Source: Cristatella mucedo
Lineage: Eukaryota > Bryozoa > Phylactolaemata > Cristatellidae
NCBI GenBank assembly: GCA_009760855.2
Contig: WPIO01000021.1
Coordinates: 808,001-872,000, forward strand
Direction of reading: 5' to 3'
Length of the DNA stretch: 64,000 nucleotides
A program made the translations under genes and the position numbers. Every line of letters begins with the position of its first letter. The first letter of the stretch is position 1. Positions 49,901 to 60,300 of this stretch are shown here, one piece after another. The notes beneath the pieces are model-generated. The model was given only the letters and a program-made list of their open reading frames with translations, was not told the origin of the DNA and did no database searches.

Positions 49901-50398
49901 CATTTCTCTGTATAGGGTGGCATAATGGAAACTCTTGTCATTCGTTCTGCAATAACGTTCGATTCCGGCATCGGTGGCTTCAAGGTTGAGTCACCCAGCT
50001 CCTCGGAGCAGCACCAGCTTAAGCTGCCCATGATCTTCCAAGGTCTTGGGAAAGACATCCTTGAGGAGCACATGAAATTTATCGTGAGCTTCAACACAAT
50101 TGCCATGTGGAATAAATCTGTAATCGTGCTTGCGATGCTGATCAATGTATTTTCGCCGGATCGACCTGGTTTACGTGACAAAGGAGCAGTGGCAGCCGCT
50201 GAAGAGCATTATGCGCAGCTGCTGTTGCGGTATTTGCACTCGTTGCATCCTCCGGCGGAAGCAGCGGCCATTTACCCACGCCTGCTCATGAAGCTTACGG
50301 ATGCACGCACTTATGGTGAGCTCTCCTCAATGAAGGTCGCTCAGGTCAACGCGAGTGACATGGAGCCACTGATGCGCGAGATTTTTAATGTCAGCTGA
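35218..50398 (+). CDS. HR96: NR1J/HR96-like nuclear receptor
   Basis: Exons 35218-35433, 36990-37107, 48008-48576 and 49916-50398 join in phase to about 461 codons. A Gln-rich N-terminus precedes a two-finger DNA-binding domain: C-x2-C-x13-C-x2-C, then C-x5-C-x9-C-x2-C. The P-box [12 protein letters not shown] is typical of the DHR96, NHR-8 and DAF-12 group, not of VDR or thyroid receptors. A basic stretch [10 protein letters not shown] and a Ser/Thr-rich hinge follow. The ligand-binding domain has the signature [16 protein letters not shown] and ends with helix-12 AF-2 core EPLMREIF. Family members are ligand-regulated transcription factors for lipid, sterol and xenobiotic responses; that role is inferred. 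ATG 35218 has a good Kozak context (GGGATGG), but an in-frame ATG at 35164 is also possible, as are 5' noncoding exons. Confidence 0.94.
36990..37107 (+). CDS. HR96: Nuclear receptor exon: zinc finger 2
   Basis: Acceptor tcaatctag and donor G|GTGAGT in phase 1. Encodes [28 protein letters not shown] and INMKKEWIL. All four zinc-binding cysteines and the C-terminal extension are present. Confidence 0.95.
39300..40030 (-). mobile_element. LINE-B 3' fragment with open C-terminal ORF
   Basis: On the minus strand 40032-39349 is open for 227 codons: [40 protein letters not shown] and [16 protein letters not shown]. The family 3' UTR follows, ending at about 39300 with ATGGAGATACACTACAT. The lack of stops suggests this copy is younger than most. 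Confidence 0.88.
40160..40225 (+). mobile_element. SINE-1 head fragment
   Basis: CAGTAAGGTGCTTGTACTTT, GACCCAGGTCGTGAGTTTGA and GTCC: the tRNA-like head without the body. Confidence 0.55.
40700..40862 (-). mobile_element. SINE-1 copy, worn
   Basis: CCACTTGCAGTGATCAGTAA and TTAATCGAACCCTCGACCTG, minus orientation, with several changes. Confidence 0.6.
41460..42000 (+). mobile_element. LINE-A 3' fragment
   Basis: Plus strand. Degraded C-terminal domain (compare [17 protein letters not shown] and [19 protein letters not shown]), then a 3' tail with the GCCTAGAAAGAGATTAATTT stem region at about 41965-41995. It abuts the opposite-facing copy at 42225. Confidence 0.75.
42225..43800 (-). mobile_element. 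LINE-A (L2/CR1-like) copy, best preserved, 5' truncated
   Basis: Read on the minus strand. Decayed early RT lies at 43800-43430 ([25 protein letters not shown], with scattered stops). The RT palm is open at 43418-43011 ([39 protein letters not shown]). After one frameshift the C-terminal domain follows at 42960-42475 ([43 protein letters not shown]). A 3' UTR then ends in a stem AAGCGCC/GGCGCTT and (TAA)n near 42225-42300. The endonuclease part is absent. It lies in intron 2 of the nuclear receptor. Confidence 0.9.
43874..43957. repeat. (AC)n between LINE-A and LINE-B copies
   Basis: About 42 AC units with a minus-oriented LINE-A scrap on its left and a plus-oriented LINE-B end on its right. 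Confidence 0.97.
43960..44315 (+). mobile_element. LINE-B 3' end fragment
   Basis: Plus strand, starting directly after the (AC)n run. Matches 61020-61360, with CAGACCGTTGGCGATAGAAG and the UTR text TTTGTTGCTTGAGATGAAGT, ending GGAGATACATTACATTACAT. A short internal duplication (ACCGAATG) lies near 44180-44210. Confidence 0.85.
44330..45270 (-). mobile_element. LINE fragment with pre-RT region, internally deleted
   Basis: At 44330-44560 the minus strand matches the LINE-A C-terminal region. At 44719-45272 it reads [40 protein letters not shown] and [15 protein letters not shown]. This is the segment between endonuclease and RT of L2-like elements. Most of the RT is missing between the two parts. 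Confidence 0.7.
46305..46470 (-). mobile_element. SINE-2 copy in nuclear receptor intron 2
   Basis: Reverse complement: TTGGCCTGAGGGTTAAGGTG (A box), GTCGTGGGCTCGAGCCC (B box), then AAGTTCTCTTAGGGTGCTAT and (TTA)n. Same order as 34605-34775. Confidence 0.75.
47421..47476. repeat. Imperfect inverted repeat in nuclear receptor intron 2
   Basis: Outer arms TTATCTCA and TGAGATAA, inner arms GAGGCCACCGG and CTGGTGGCTC, loop TTTT-type with a one-sided bulge. It can form a hairpin of about 18 paired bases. Confidence 0.6.
48008..48576 (+). CDS. HR96: Nuclear receptor exon: hinge and start of ligand-binding domain
   Basis: Acceptor ttcttttgcag. It completes a GAC codon and reads [14 protein letters not shown], a likely nuclear localisation and DNA-minor-groove extension. 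About 100 Ser/Thr/Pro-rich residues follow, then helices 1 to 5 with [14 protein letters not shown] and [10 protein letters not shown]. Donor AAG|GTGGGC in phase 0. Confidence 0.93.
48885..48978 (+). mobile_element. LINE-A tail fragment
   Basis: A 5'-truncated insertion: CTTTGCAGCAAATGTAAAAC, the GCCTAGAGAGAGATTGAGTT stem region, GGGCGCTTTATC and (TTA)n. It is in intron 3 of the nuclear receptor. Confidence 0.8.
49200..49345 (+). mobile_element. LINE-A tail fragment
   Basis: Same tail as at 48885-48978, in the same orientation and the same intron, ending GTATTGTTATTATTATTGTT. Confidence 0.78.
49916..50398 (+). CDS. HR96: Nuclear receptor terminal exon: helices 5 to 12
   Basis: Acceptor ctctgtatag. 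Begins [16 protein letters not shown], continues through the long helices ([26 protein letters not shown]) and ends [12 protein letters not shown] then TGA. LMREIF fits the AF-2 activation helix pattern, so coactivator binding is probably intact. Confidence 0.95.
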   Translation, partial: GGIMETLVIRSAITFDSGIGGFKVESPSSSEQHQLKLPMIFQGLGKDILEEHMKFIVSFNTIAMWNKSVIVLAMLINVFSPDRPGLRDKGAVAAAEEHYAQLLLRYLHSLHPPAEAAAIYPRLLMKLTDARTYGELSSMKVAQVNASDMEPLMREIFNVS

Positions 50399-50865
50399 CG
50401 AATTGGATTGTTGTTATAGACTGCATTCTTACTCAAATGGAGGTGTGCCGACCGCATGCCCGTGATGAGAGGTACACTGTGATGCTATGTTGGGCCGGAT
50501 GACCATGTAGCCGAGAGCACGTGAGCTCGTTTTTCGTTTTCCGTATACCAAACAAACTGTGCGTCTTTCTTACACTACCGCATGCTTCTCTCTATAGCCT
50601 TATTACTCGGATGTGGCTGTACTGCACGTGGCAATTTGTTCTCATTCCTCTGAATGATATCATACTCGCAACCTGCAGAGTTTCCAGCCGCCTGTAATGC
50701 TCAGTGTACCCAGTACGGAGCGCTGTCTAGTCGCTAGCACATGTACTGCTGCTTTAGCCCTATTTTTATACTTCCCAACGGTGCTGTACTTGTGCAGTAT
50801 TGCCTCCTTGCTAATGTAAGATAGCTGCAGACAGTGATATATATGATAAACATGACTGCAACCGC

Positions 50866-50871
50866 ATTAAA
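50866..50871 (+). terminator. Possible poly(A) signal of the nuclear receptor
   Basis: ATTAAA 468 bases after the stop codon. The 3' untranslated stretch 50399-50865 shows no other feature. Confidence 0.35.
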
Positions 50872-51084
50872 GCAACCCTATCACTGACGAAGACCCGTGG
50901 TATATGTGACGTAGTGTTTTTAGCTAGTTATTGCATTCCTTCTTGTCACTAATGACTTCGGCAGAGTCACTGCCCAGGTCTGCTCCTTGTCTGCCGGCAG
51001 CTTTTGACACCATTGATCTTAACAACCCGCTTGAGGAGATTTCAACGTTGGTTCTGGTTGATGATGATGATCTGGAGTGATTGC

Positions 51085-51240
51085 ATGTCACCTCTAACCA
51101 TGTTATTCACGTTTATCAAGCATGATATTACTCACCGTTCAATCGCGCTTCCGTTTGCAGCAAACGTGAAGGGCTAGAAAGAGATTGAGTTCTCCGAGGG
51201 CGCTTTATCAAGTGCATTATTATTATTATTATTATTATTC
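51085..51240 (+). mobile_element. LINE-A tail fragment
   Basis: TTCAATCGCGCTTCCGTTTG, the GAGATTGAGTTCTC stem loop, GGGCGCTTTATCAAGTGCAT and (TTA)n, just downstream of the nuclear receptor. Confidence 0.8.
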
Positions 51241-51839
51241 GAGCAACATATGTCGTCGGTAGCTATACGAATTTTTAAGACTACGAGGAGGTAATTTTGG
51301 CATTCCATGTTCATTAGTTAACTCACACTTTATGGTTGGAACTTGCCGAATTTACCGGTAACTAATTATGAGGATGTGAGATTTGCAGGAGTCGCCTCTT
51401 TTTATTGTTCCTCATAGGGAGGATAGATTCTCTTCATAAATTCTTAAGGCTTCGCGGGTAGCGCCGAAATGCTATATTACCCACATGTTTAATTCTAAAA
51501 GCTAAGATAAGGCTAAAAAAAGCTAACCTATCTCACTGGTCAGCTGTAGCTCTGCTCCTAATTACCATCTTTCGTTTATCTGGTTTCAGTCAAAGCGAAC
51601 CGTGATCACCCTGTCTCAGTGGCTTGTGAGTGCCGTGTTAACGATTACAAAAATAAAATAGAAGGCGTCTTAACCTAGGCTGTCAAATTATGGGATAGCA
51701 GGGTTCAAGTTCACGACTCGAAAGGTATGTGTGTTGCTAATGCTTGGTGTCATTACCCACTCGCAGTTGCAGATTACAATGATTGGCCATGCATTTGGTA
51801 ATGCTGCTGAGGCTACTTCAGTATTGATGGTACGTACGT

Positions 51840-51900
51840 CTGTGTGTATCCTTGTCAATAACTCCACAAAAGCCACAAAGACCAAGTGGGCGTCATGCTG
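51840..51900 (-). mobile_element. LINE-B 3' UTR scrap
   Basis: AATAACTCCACAAAAGCCAC and AAGACCAAGTGGGCGTCATG match the family 3' end in minus orientation. Confidence 0.5.
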
Positions 51901-52117
51901 AACAATGTCAGAAGCATAACATTGTATTGTACACTGTTAAAGGCAACCTGGCTTAAAACGAGCCCAGCAGCAGTAGCAGAAAACCAGATCCGGCTGCGTG
52001 CTAGATCAGCCTGATTATGATATCGGAAATATTATTCTCGGTTCCTAAAGTATCGCGGCTGCGGACCGAGTATGTCTTAGTCGCGGTCAGTCAGTATACA
52101 AGCCCAAGTCTTGAAAT

Positions 52118-52300
52118 AAATAAATAAATCCTAGCTGATTAAACAGCCTCTTTTGTATAGCGACAGAAGAGCCTTTACGGCTATCACCACCGCTTGCAGT
52201 GGCGCTAAAGGATCGCCCCGCCGCAGGAATCGAACCCATGACCTCGGGACCGAGGCCGTGAAAGCAACCGCCTGCCACCTGAGCTCTAGGCATTGTGCTA
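52118..52300 (-). mobile_element. SINE-1 near full length
   Basis: Almost the same as the 4683-4860 copy, with the same B box, body and (ATTT)n tail in minus orientation. Confidence 0.85.
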
Positions 52301-55201
52301 GACAGGAGTTTCACCCAAGGCCGTTACCGACGGTCGGCGGACCAGTTTTACTCTGGGCGCCGTGCGAGACCTGCGTGTACGGTTGCTGGACGCCTGTTAC
52401 ACCCTCCGTCGCTGTCGAATAGACTAGTCTACGTTATGGATGTGGACTAATTAACTTAAGCTATAGGAGCTCTTTATTGCTGTCGTGTTCCTTCGCTATC
52501 GGCATACCTGCATGCTCAGCTTCCTGTGGAAAAGGAGGTTGATTCAGCTAATACGGCGTCGTTTGCGCACGAAGACAGGTCAGTTTCTACTATGGGGGCA
52601 TGGTCGTTGGCGTCTGTTTATATTTACCCTAAAAAATGTTTTAGAGCTACATGCTCTGGGTTTAGGATTTTTGGTGTAGTGTGTAAGGGCTGTATGTTTT
52701 TGGATTTAAGGATAAATCTTTAGGTTTTAGTGAGAAAAACGCGTAGCAGAAAAATGTCTGAAAACGTGTTTATTTAACGGAAACATAACCAGACGACGGT
52801 GACTACATTGAACGTTCCCCCCATAGCTGAAGCTGACCTAGCTACAGCTGCACAAATTACGCCGTATTAGCTGGGTTGATTAACTGTGTGCTCGATTTGA
52901 ATTTGTTTTTAGTAGCAAGAAATTGCACGATTGGATTGCCTAATAAGTGTATTATGTTTATCAGCTTCTGCAAAGCATTCGCTTGCGTCAGTAGTTGGTA
53001 TTCTTGGAGCACTTGGTGCAGATTGAGGGGGAAAATCTGTGTACATACGGTGTTGTTGACGGTGGCAACTCAATAATGGTTAACCTCTTCTTTGATTAGC
53101 GCTCGGGCCCTAAGGCCCGCCAGCATGCTGACACCAGGTTGTTGCTTATGAAATCCCGGTTATCGTTTCGTCCGCATTCCACAGCAAACCAGCACAAAAG
53201 ACTCTAGCTGCCATTTCTCACGACTGATAATACAAAAAGTATACCAAAGACCAGTGAACTCAACATCCTAAATTTTGCTATGGCTCAACTGAGTTATTTC
53301 AATTCACAAGGCTGCCGCTTTCCTCGTGCAGGCATAACAACCCGTGCGTACTGAGGAGTGTCGGCTGAGCGTATGCTTAATCGTAATGTAGGGCGCAGCA
53401 AAGTTGAGTCACGAAAAATGACACTGTAAAACAAATTTGAAGTCGAAGTAGCACTTCTGCAAAAGCAGTATCACCAAGTGCATGCAGGAAACATGAGCCA
53501 GGATCAGATGAAGGTGCTGCAGAAAGTAACATGCGTTAATTGAATGTGTGGCTTTTTCTTAAAGCAAATACATGTTATTATTTCTGCATTGCATGAGCGC
53601 TAAAAAGTGGATGGTTTCTCATTCGGCTCCAGAAAATACAGCAAAAGTTTTGTAAAGTGCCAGAAATAAACCCAATCTCTTGGTAAGCAAGTGGCAACAC
53701 CAGAACGCAACCAGCTCTCGGTTGGCATGGGCAAAGCCATCAAATGACTTTGCACTTGAACGCGAAACCCTTACGTTCGGTCAATCGACATTGCAGTCAC
53801 TACGTTCTAGCAAGAATGCTATGGACTGCAATTTCAAGAATACAATGCCTACTGGGGGTGGGTGTGGTGGAGTGGAGTGGGGTGGGGCGGAAAACGTCTC
53901 ACACAGGACGACCGGTATCGCAATCTCAGCCAGCTGGCAGCCAGTTGAAAGTGGCTAAGTGAAGAAAGGCGCATTCACCCGCATTAAATCACCACCGTGT
54001 GGAGAACATCAGCCTTGACAAAAGCACACGGACTGACCGGAGCATTCTGATGTTGCTGGCAATTTATCGTACTTACACACGTGCTTCGCCAGGTGTTGTG
54101 ACCCAATTGGTAAGCTCGGTAGCAGATTCGCACTGACCAGCCAATGTAGAGCACACCAACGATCAATAGATGTAGTAGTTCTTAGTGGCAGCAGCCATTT
54201 CTAGTATAGCGTGCAGCAATTTAGAGGTGAGGCCTTCGAGAACAGTCATTAGAACACTTCGAGCAGACACAAATGTGCCATCAGCGTTGGCAACAGAGAC
54301 TCCTTTATTCCTCTCGCGGTATATGTATTTATGCACGCGGGGCTAGGCGAGAACGGATATGAGTCACAAGGGGGGGGGGGGTTTGCAGCTTCGGGGGGGG
54401 GGGCTTGAGTTGAGGTTAGCACGACTTCAGGCCAAACCAGCCCTGCAGTCAGCCGTCCTCCATCATCAGATGTGTAGCCGCAGAGCGGGAGGAGAGGGGA
54501 GGGGTAGTTCCGTTAATCACTGTCACACCAGTCACAGACAAATTCCCTTCTTCCAAAGAACTGACAATATTAACAGAATGCTCCTGCAGCCTTGCTGGAG
54601 GGGGCGGCGCTCGAGTAGAGGTCGTTTCCGGTGCCTACCTGCACGATCTCCGCCGGCGGTGGCACTAAAACAGCAGCTGTTGCCCATCCATCGGCAGGTC
54701 GTTCTGACGATCTGCCATGGAACTGATGTAAGACAGCCTTCCGCCAATGCCCTCGGATGCGAAAACCACGTACACAAGGCACGGAGTGCTTCGCGGCAAG
54801 CTTGAATAAAGTTTGCTAACAACTACAGGAAAGAAGGCGCGAGTGTCACTACTGAGGGATACTTTTGTATTTTTGTTGCATAAGAGTTTGAAAATTAAAG
54901 TTCAATTATGAAAGATATGCTGAGCAACAGAAAACTACGTTATTGTCCCGATAGGATCTGAGAGTATGAAGCTTGTCATCGATGAACCGCCATTTCAGGT
55001 AGATTTGCAGAAGAGGAAGCGGGACAAGAGATACAAATTAGAAAAGATAGTTTCCTACCGAATCAACTGTACGACTATAAGTCACTGTAACTCTTTCAGT
55101 GATTGATCCATCGTAAGGGGAGTACTAGAGAATAAGCAAAAAAGTCTATGGTACCGCCGTCCAATCAAGTGGGACCCGAAAATATTTTCTAATATATGCT
55201 C
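52301..55201. other. No gene recognised
   Basis: Contains poly-G runs at 54367-54380 and 54395-54405. A minus-strand stretch near 54800-54640 ends in VLVPPPAEIVQ before a GTAGGC donor-like site. It could be an exon but has no partner. Confidence 0.3.
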
Positions 55202-55867
55202 TCAATGATGTGCCGGCTCCTTTTGTAAGTTAACCAGACTTAAAATGAAACACGAGCAAAACTGGGTTTTGCATGTATTAAAATTAGTTTTGCAGCACGA
55301 AACGCTAATTGGTTTTTTAAAGCTGTATTTTGTTACCTTCACGACCGTGAGATTCTCGAGGTCAGGAAACCGAAGCCCAAGAAAACTGTGGACACGCTCG
55401 TCCTTACCCGAGTGTGTTACACCCGGATTCCACCACGATTGCTTCAGAGAGCCTTGGCTCAATACGCTTCAAGAATAACTTTCACCTGTGTTACAGTGAG
55501 CGAGTCCCCTGTTTACAAATCTGTGTAACTAACCCTCTCGGATTTTGCATGCACTGCAGCAGATAGGCTTTAGAATTAGTGAATAGGCGGAATTTCAAGT
55601 AATTAAATATTTCAAAATACCCCGAATCATCGAAACAAACGTTGCGAGTTTTTGTGAACCGACATTTAGAGCACGAATTCACTTGGCTTAAGGAGTCCGA
55701 AGCCCACTAAAGGGTAAATGTCGAGTACATACTGAGGAGATTGGTCCAACGATCAAATACTTGATTTGGGTAACTTTCAAGAGACCAACACGATGGAAAT
55801 GACATCTGAAGTTTTGAAGACTTCCGCATAAAAGGAAAGTATAAAAATATGAGTAGGCAAACCGTGT

Positions 55868-56260
55868 CTACACCGGAAGCAACGTATCCCCAAATAACCA
55901 ATTGACTGATCTATGCATCACATACGACTTGTGTCTCAACTTATTGAACCTTGGTACATCGCGGTACATGTTTGCAGCTTGCTGAGGTACATATTTGTAA
56001 TTTTTAAATAACTTCATTACCAGTAGAGCTTCGTGCCTTGTAAATTCTAGAACTCGGCTAATACTTGGCGTATCAACAAGAAATTTCAAATGTAAATTGA
56101 CCTCTGCATGTACATCGCTACAATAGTTAATTTTTGATTTCGGTAGATTAGCGTTTATTATACGTGTCACCAAACGTTCTTGAACTTTATTATATGCAAT
56201 CATAAACATGTATTGACGTATTCTTGACGTATTTACTTGATATTTACCCTTTGTTTTCAT
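55868..56260 (-). CDS. Unrecognised 130-codon ORF in AT-rich block
   Basis: Open from ATG at 56260 to a stop at 55868, basic and with ordinary amino-acid composition (Lys, Asn, Leu and Val rich) despite AT-rich DNA. It lies just beyond the GEN1 poly(A) signal, on the same strand. Shorter minus-strand open frames follow at 55901-55707, 55682-55491 and 55462-55202, which could be pieces of one decayed coding unit. No motif or domain was recognised. It may be chance, an old mobile or viral element, or a small gene. Confidence 0.2.
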   Translation of the reverse strand: MKTKGKYQVNTSRIRQYMFMIAYNKVQERLVTRIINANLPKSKINYCSDVHAEVNLHLKFLVDTPSISRVLEFTRHEALLVMKLFKNYKYVPQQAANMYRDVPRFNKLRHKSYVMHRSVNWLFGDTLLPV

Positions 56261-56373
56261 ACAAATTCTTCGTAGAGACTCAACTCTTGTCTTTTATACC
56301 AAAGCATCAGACGGAATACCATTATGTACGGCAAAGAGCAGGGTCACAATAGACAAAGATTAAATGTTGCTAA

Positions 56374-56379
56374 TTTATT
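56374..56379 (-). terminator. GEN1: Likely GEN1 poly(A) signal AATAAA
   Basis: A canonical AATAAA on the minus strand, 134 bases past the GEN1 stop. No other canonical signal lies closer. Confidence 0.55.
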
Positions 56380-56512
56380 GAGCTTGCACCTTCTGGGTTC
56401 AGCAAGCTTGACGTCTAAGTGACAGGCTTTAAGTAAACACGTTACAATATTGTAGCTCACCTAGTCACCAAAATATGCGAAGGTAGAGAGAGCCAAAACT
56501 ATAATCTATGCA

Positions 56513-57324
56513 TCACTTAGGAAGATGCCGGTACTTGAGCCGCTGGCTAAGCGGCAGTGGACTAGGTGGTTCGAGCCCTGTTGCAGTCTCCACGGATCGC
56601 CTGATGCCTGCAGGGGATGGCAGATGGGGAGCCACGTGCAGCTTGTCGGCGAGATTCCCATCGACTTGGGTCAACAGGGTCACCGGTGGATGGTCGGGCA
56701 GCTCGAAGAGCTCCACACTATTATCGCCGTCAGCATCTACGTCATAGACACTGTGGCCTTGGCAAGAGTCAGGCTTATTGCGACTATTATCCGGATAGGC
56801 ACATGGCTTTCGAGTGGCAACGAGGAAACTGCCATCACTCATGCCCTTGGCAGTGCAGCCCAGAGAAGTGCCTGTACTTTCCATTCGCGAACCGACGAGG
56901 GTTCTAGAAGTCGGCTGCTCTCTCGTCGGCGGCGAACTTCGATCAGGCATTGCAGATTTGTTAACATTCTGTGAAGTGACGGCTCTATTTGCCATGCCAC
57001 CATGGTGGGCACGCAGGCTGAAGCCTATACCATCACGTGGGACACCAGCCCGGCCACATGTCAGCAAGTCACCGGTCGAACATGGCTGCATGTCATCGGG
57101 CTGTCGGCTGCAGCCGTTGACGTCTACCATAAAGGTGCCCTCTGTGAAGATTGATGGGATGGCAGTAGAAGACATACTCATCGATTTCATTCGCAAAGTG
57201 ATGTCGCGAAATCCACAATCGTCTCTAGTATTCTCCTCGCTTGTGGTGCTCTCTTTTACTTCAGAGTACATAGTCGCTGCCAGCCTGGTCGTCACAGGAG
57301 CTTTATCATCGAGTTTGCTCTTAC
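56513..57324 (-). CDS. GEN1: GEN1 terminal exon: disordered tail
   Basis: Acceptor ccccttgcag. Encodes KSKLDDKAPVTTRL and about 255 low-conservation, Ser/Thr/Pro-rich residues, ending in the conserved LPLSQRLKYR motif and stop. Open frames on the opposite strand here are shadows. Confidence 0.92.
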
Positions 57325-60300
57325 CTGCAAGGGGTTTCAGTTGGTGGATTCGTGAACAGGTCGTGGAATGACACAGCAAGTATGCATTACAGAACATTTT
57401 TGTTTTTAACCAACGCATCATTTTCAGCATAAAAAGCAGCTGATGCTGTAACCTGCATTGCAAGATATCTGATTAGGTGCTGAAGACCCTTACCTGGCTT
57501 GCGTTTGCCTCCACGCTTAACTTGCATCATGCTTTCAAATTCTCGAATGAGCTGTTCATAGCATTGCTCAATCAAACTGAATTTTTCGACTGTGGTCAAT
57601 GTCAATGCACTAGACTGGAGCACAGCATCATCATCGTCAGCACCCTCCTCAGTCGAACAAAGTGTGTCACTAGTCGCAGTTTCCCTTAACAGCCAACCTG
57701 CAGCAGCAGAGAGGCAAAAGAGATATCAATGACAAGAAGAGAGCAGTCAGCACAGGTAGCACCTTACAAACTGCTACAGCAACTGAGATCACGATGTGCA
57801 GGAAAACAAGGGACACAGCAAACATTATGAACCTGGGCGTCAGCAAGCTCTTATGCATACAGGATGCTTCCAAGACCCAGGACACTTTGTCGACCGCTTG
57901 CCTGCCTGGTTGTAGGCAGCAGCCATCTAAAAGGGGGAAGGGATCCTACCTGTTCAATGGTGCTGCAGTAATGAATGCTTTTTGAAGGCAGACGACAAAA
58001 AAGCTGAAGAATATGCCACACAAGTTTCTAAAGAATTATGCCTTAGTTCATTGCATGAGGACGCACAGCTCCAGAAGAGCATGAGGACGCACAGCCAGAG
58101 TTCCAGAAAGCATGCTAAGCTTGGCGAGGAAAAGGGTGCCATGCCACTAAAAGGTCTATCAGTATGGATGTTTTGGTGGGCAGGTTGGGGGAGGGAGTGG
58201 GTTTAACTTTAGTATACCCAAATTTTTCACCGACGGCATACGCATAAGCAATGCCCTTTGAACGACTTGAAACAATTCATATGCCGTAGCCAGCGGGCAC
58301 AAAAAAGCTGCGGGCTGCCGCACACATTATGAGCATAGAAGTCATGCACATGCTCAACATCGCCCACAGAGCGATCAGCAATAATGCCTTGTGATCTGAT
58401 GTGATACAATCAATGCTGATACACAGCTGCGTTTCGCCCGTTAATGTAGTTCAATTGCATGCATAATTCGAAGGCCGCTCCTTTTTGGAAGTAAAACCAA
58501 ATCACTATGTTCAAAGTGCTTCATACACACAAGTTACCTTCATCGCGAGTTCCTCGAATGATATGCAGAAGTCCAGACACTGCTAGCTAACCTAGACACA
58601 CTAGCAACCGGATATTCCATTAATTCATATTTTAATGAAGAGTCTCAGTCTGCTGCACAGTCTGCAGCAAGAAAGCATGCACGTGACCAGTGGTGTAGAC
58701 GTAAAAATGCTTAATATGATGGATTCGGTGACCCGTGCTGGTGTACTAGGTAAGGCGGTTGCTTTACACGATCTCGGTCTAGTGGTCGTGGGTTCGAATC
58801 CTACGGTGGGCGATTCTTTATCGTCACTGCAAGCGGTGGTGATAGCCGTAGAGGCTCTTCTGTCGCTATACAAAAGAGGCTGTTAAATCAGCTAGTATTT
58901 TATTTGCATGACAGCACCGTCTGTGCTCATTTATCCATTTTTCTAATTCTAACTGACGAATCTTAGTCAGCCATGCAGTCAAGCAGCAGCTCAACAATTC
59001 GTGTGACATGGGGGGGGGGGCTAGAGGCAAATTGCAAGTTTTCACACGTGACCTGCAATTGTTCATGCATCTCAATGTAAGTCCTATTACAGTATGTAGG
59101 GCACTACCTACATGGCCAAGTAGACGGTTTTCAGGGTTTTTACATGCCAATGCATTGTGCAAATTGTATACCACAAAAATAATTAAAAAAATTACATGTC
59201 AAGGCCTTTCTGAGGCAATATAAATGAGGCTGTTGAAGCAGCCTTCTTTTTATCGACGCCATTCTCACGGTAAGCTCTCACGAGTACTTACCCGGCTTCT
59301 GCCACTCAATCTCGGCACATGCGACACCGTTTTTCACTCTTTTCTTTATAATCCTACAAATAAATACAACCAACAATGACACTTTTAATCTGTCACGATT
59401 TGAATCTTGCTAGCTCTGTTGAAACTCACATATAAATGTAGATTAATCACAGCACATTAAAGTAATATGTGGTCTTATGCTATTGTCAGTTAGTAAGACC
59501 ACCATATACAAACACGCAAGTATAATTCGAATGAGTTCATATAATTACTATCCCGGAAACATCTACAGTACATCGACTCGTACACTCGGAAAATATCCTC
59601 GAAGTATAGCAGCTGCTACTCTGGCTGCTATTCTGTTCAGCTAATAAGAGGTATTTTATACTATGCCAGGTGTACTAAAGTTGGGAACAGTACGAGAAAA
59701 TAGTTATTGACAGCCTCCTAAAAAGTTCGTTTGCTGTTGGTATGCATGGGTTTACCATATAGTCCTTCAAATCGGGAACCGTTAGACCCATACTTAAAAA
59801 GCCTGGATTAGATACACAGGTCCTTGCAAACTATCGCACAGTTTCCCTTCTTCCTTTCTTGTCAAAGATAGTTAAAAAAATTGTTGCTAAGCAACTGGTT
59901 AAACGTATTGAAAAAATGAAATGTCAGAAACATTTCAACCGGGGTTTAAGAGGCAGCACTCCACTGAAACTGCTCTTCTCCGTGTTAGCAATGACATTCT
60001 ACGTGGCACCGATGACGGGAATGTCACTGCCCTAGCTCTGCTAGATCTGCCAGCTGCCTTCGACGCCATTGATCACGGTGTTCTACTTGAACGATTGAGA
60101 ACAACGATCGGTCTGGTAGACGAGGCACTGGCGTGGTTTAAATCGTACTTGTCTGATCGTGTTCAATCCGCGTCGTGTGGGGGTCAGGCCTCACACACGA
60201 GACGGGTCACCTGTGGGGTCCCTCAAGGGTCTGTACTCGGTCCCTTGCTGTTCTCCATTTATACTCAAATTCTGGGAAAAGTGATTAAGGCCCATAGAAT

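Noticed and set aside
56565-56585. GGTTCGAGCCC, a B-box-like sequence in the last GEN1 exon
   Set aside because: No A box at the right spacing and no SINE body. The bases are explained by the conserved end of GEN1.
56814-57371. 185-codon plus-strand ORF
   Set aside because: It is a shadow of the GEN1 terminal exon on the other strand.
58738-58810. Possible functional tRNA genes (at the SINE heads)
   Set aside because: The heads do not close into full cloverleafs and are always followed by the SINE body, so they are SINE promoters.
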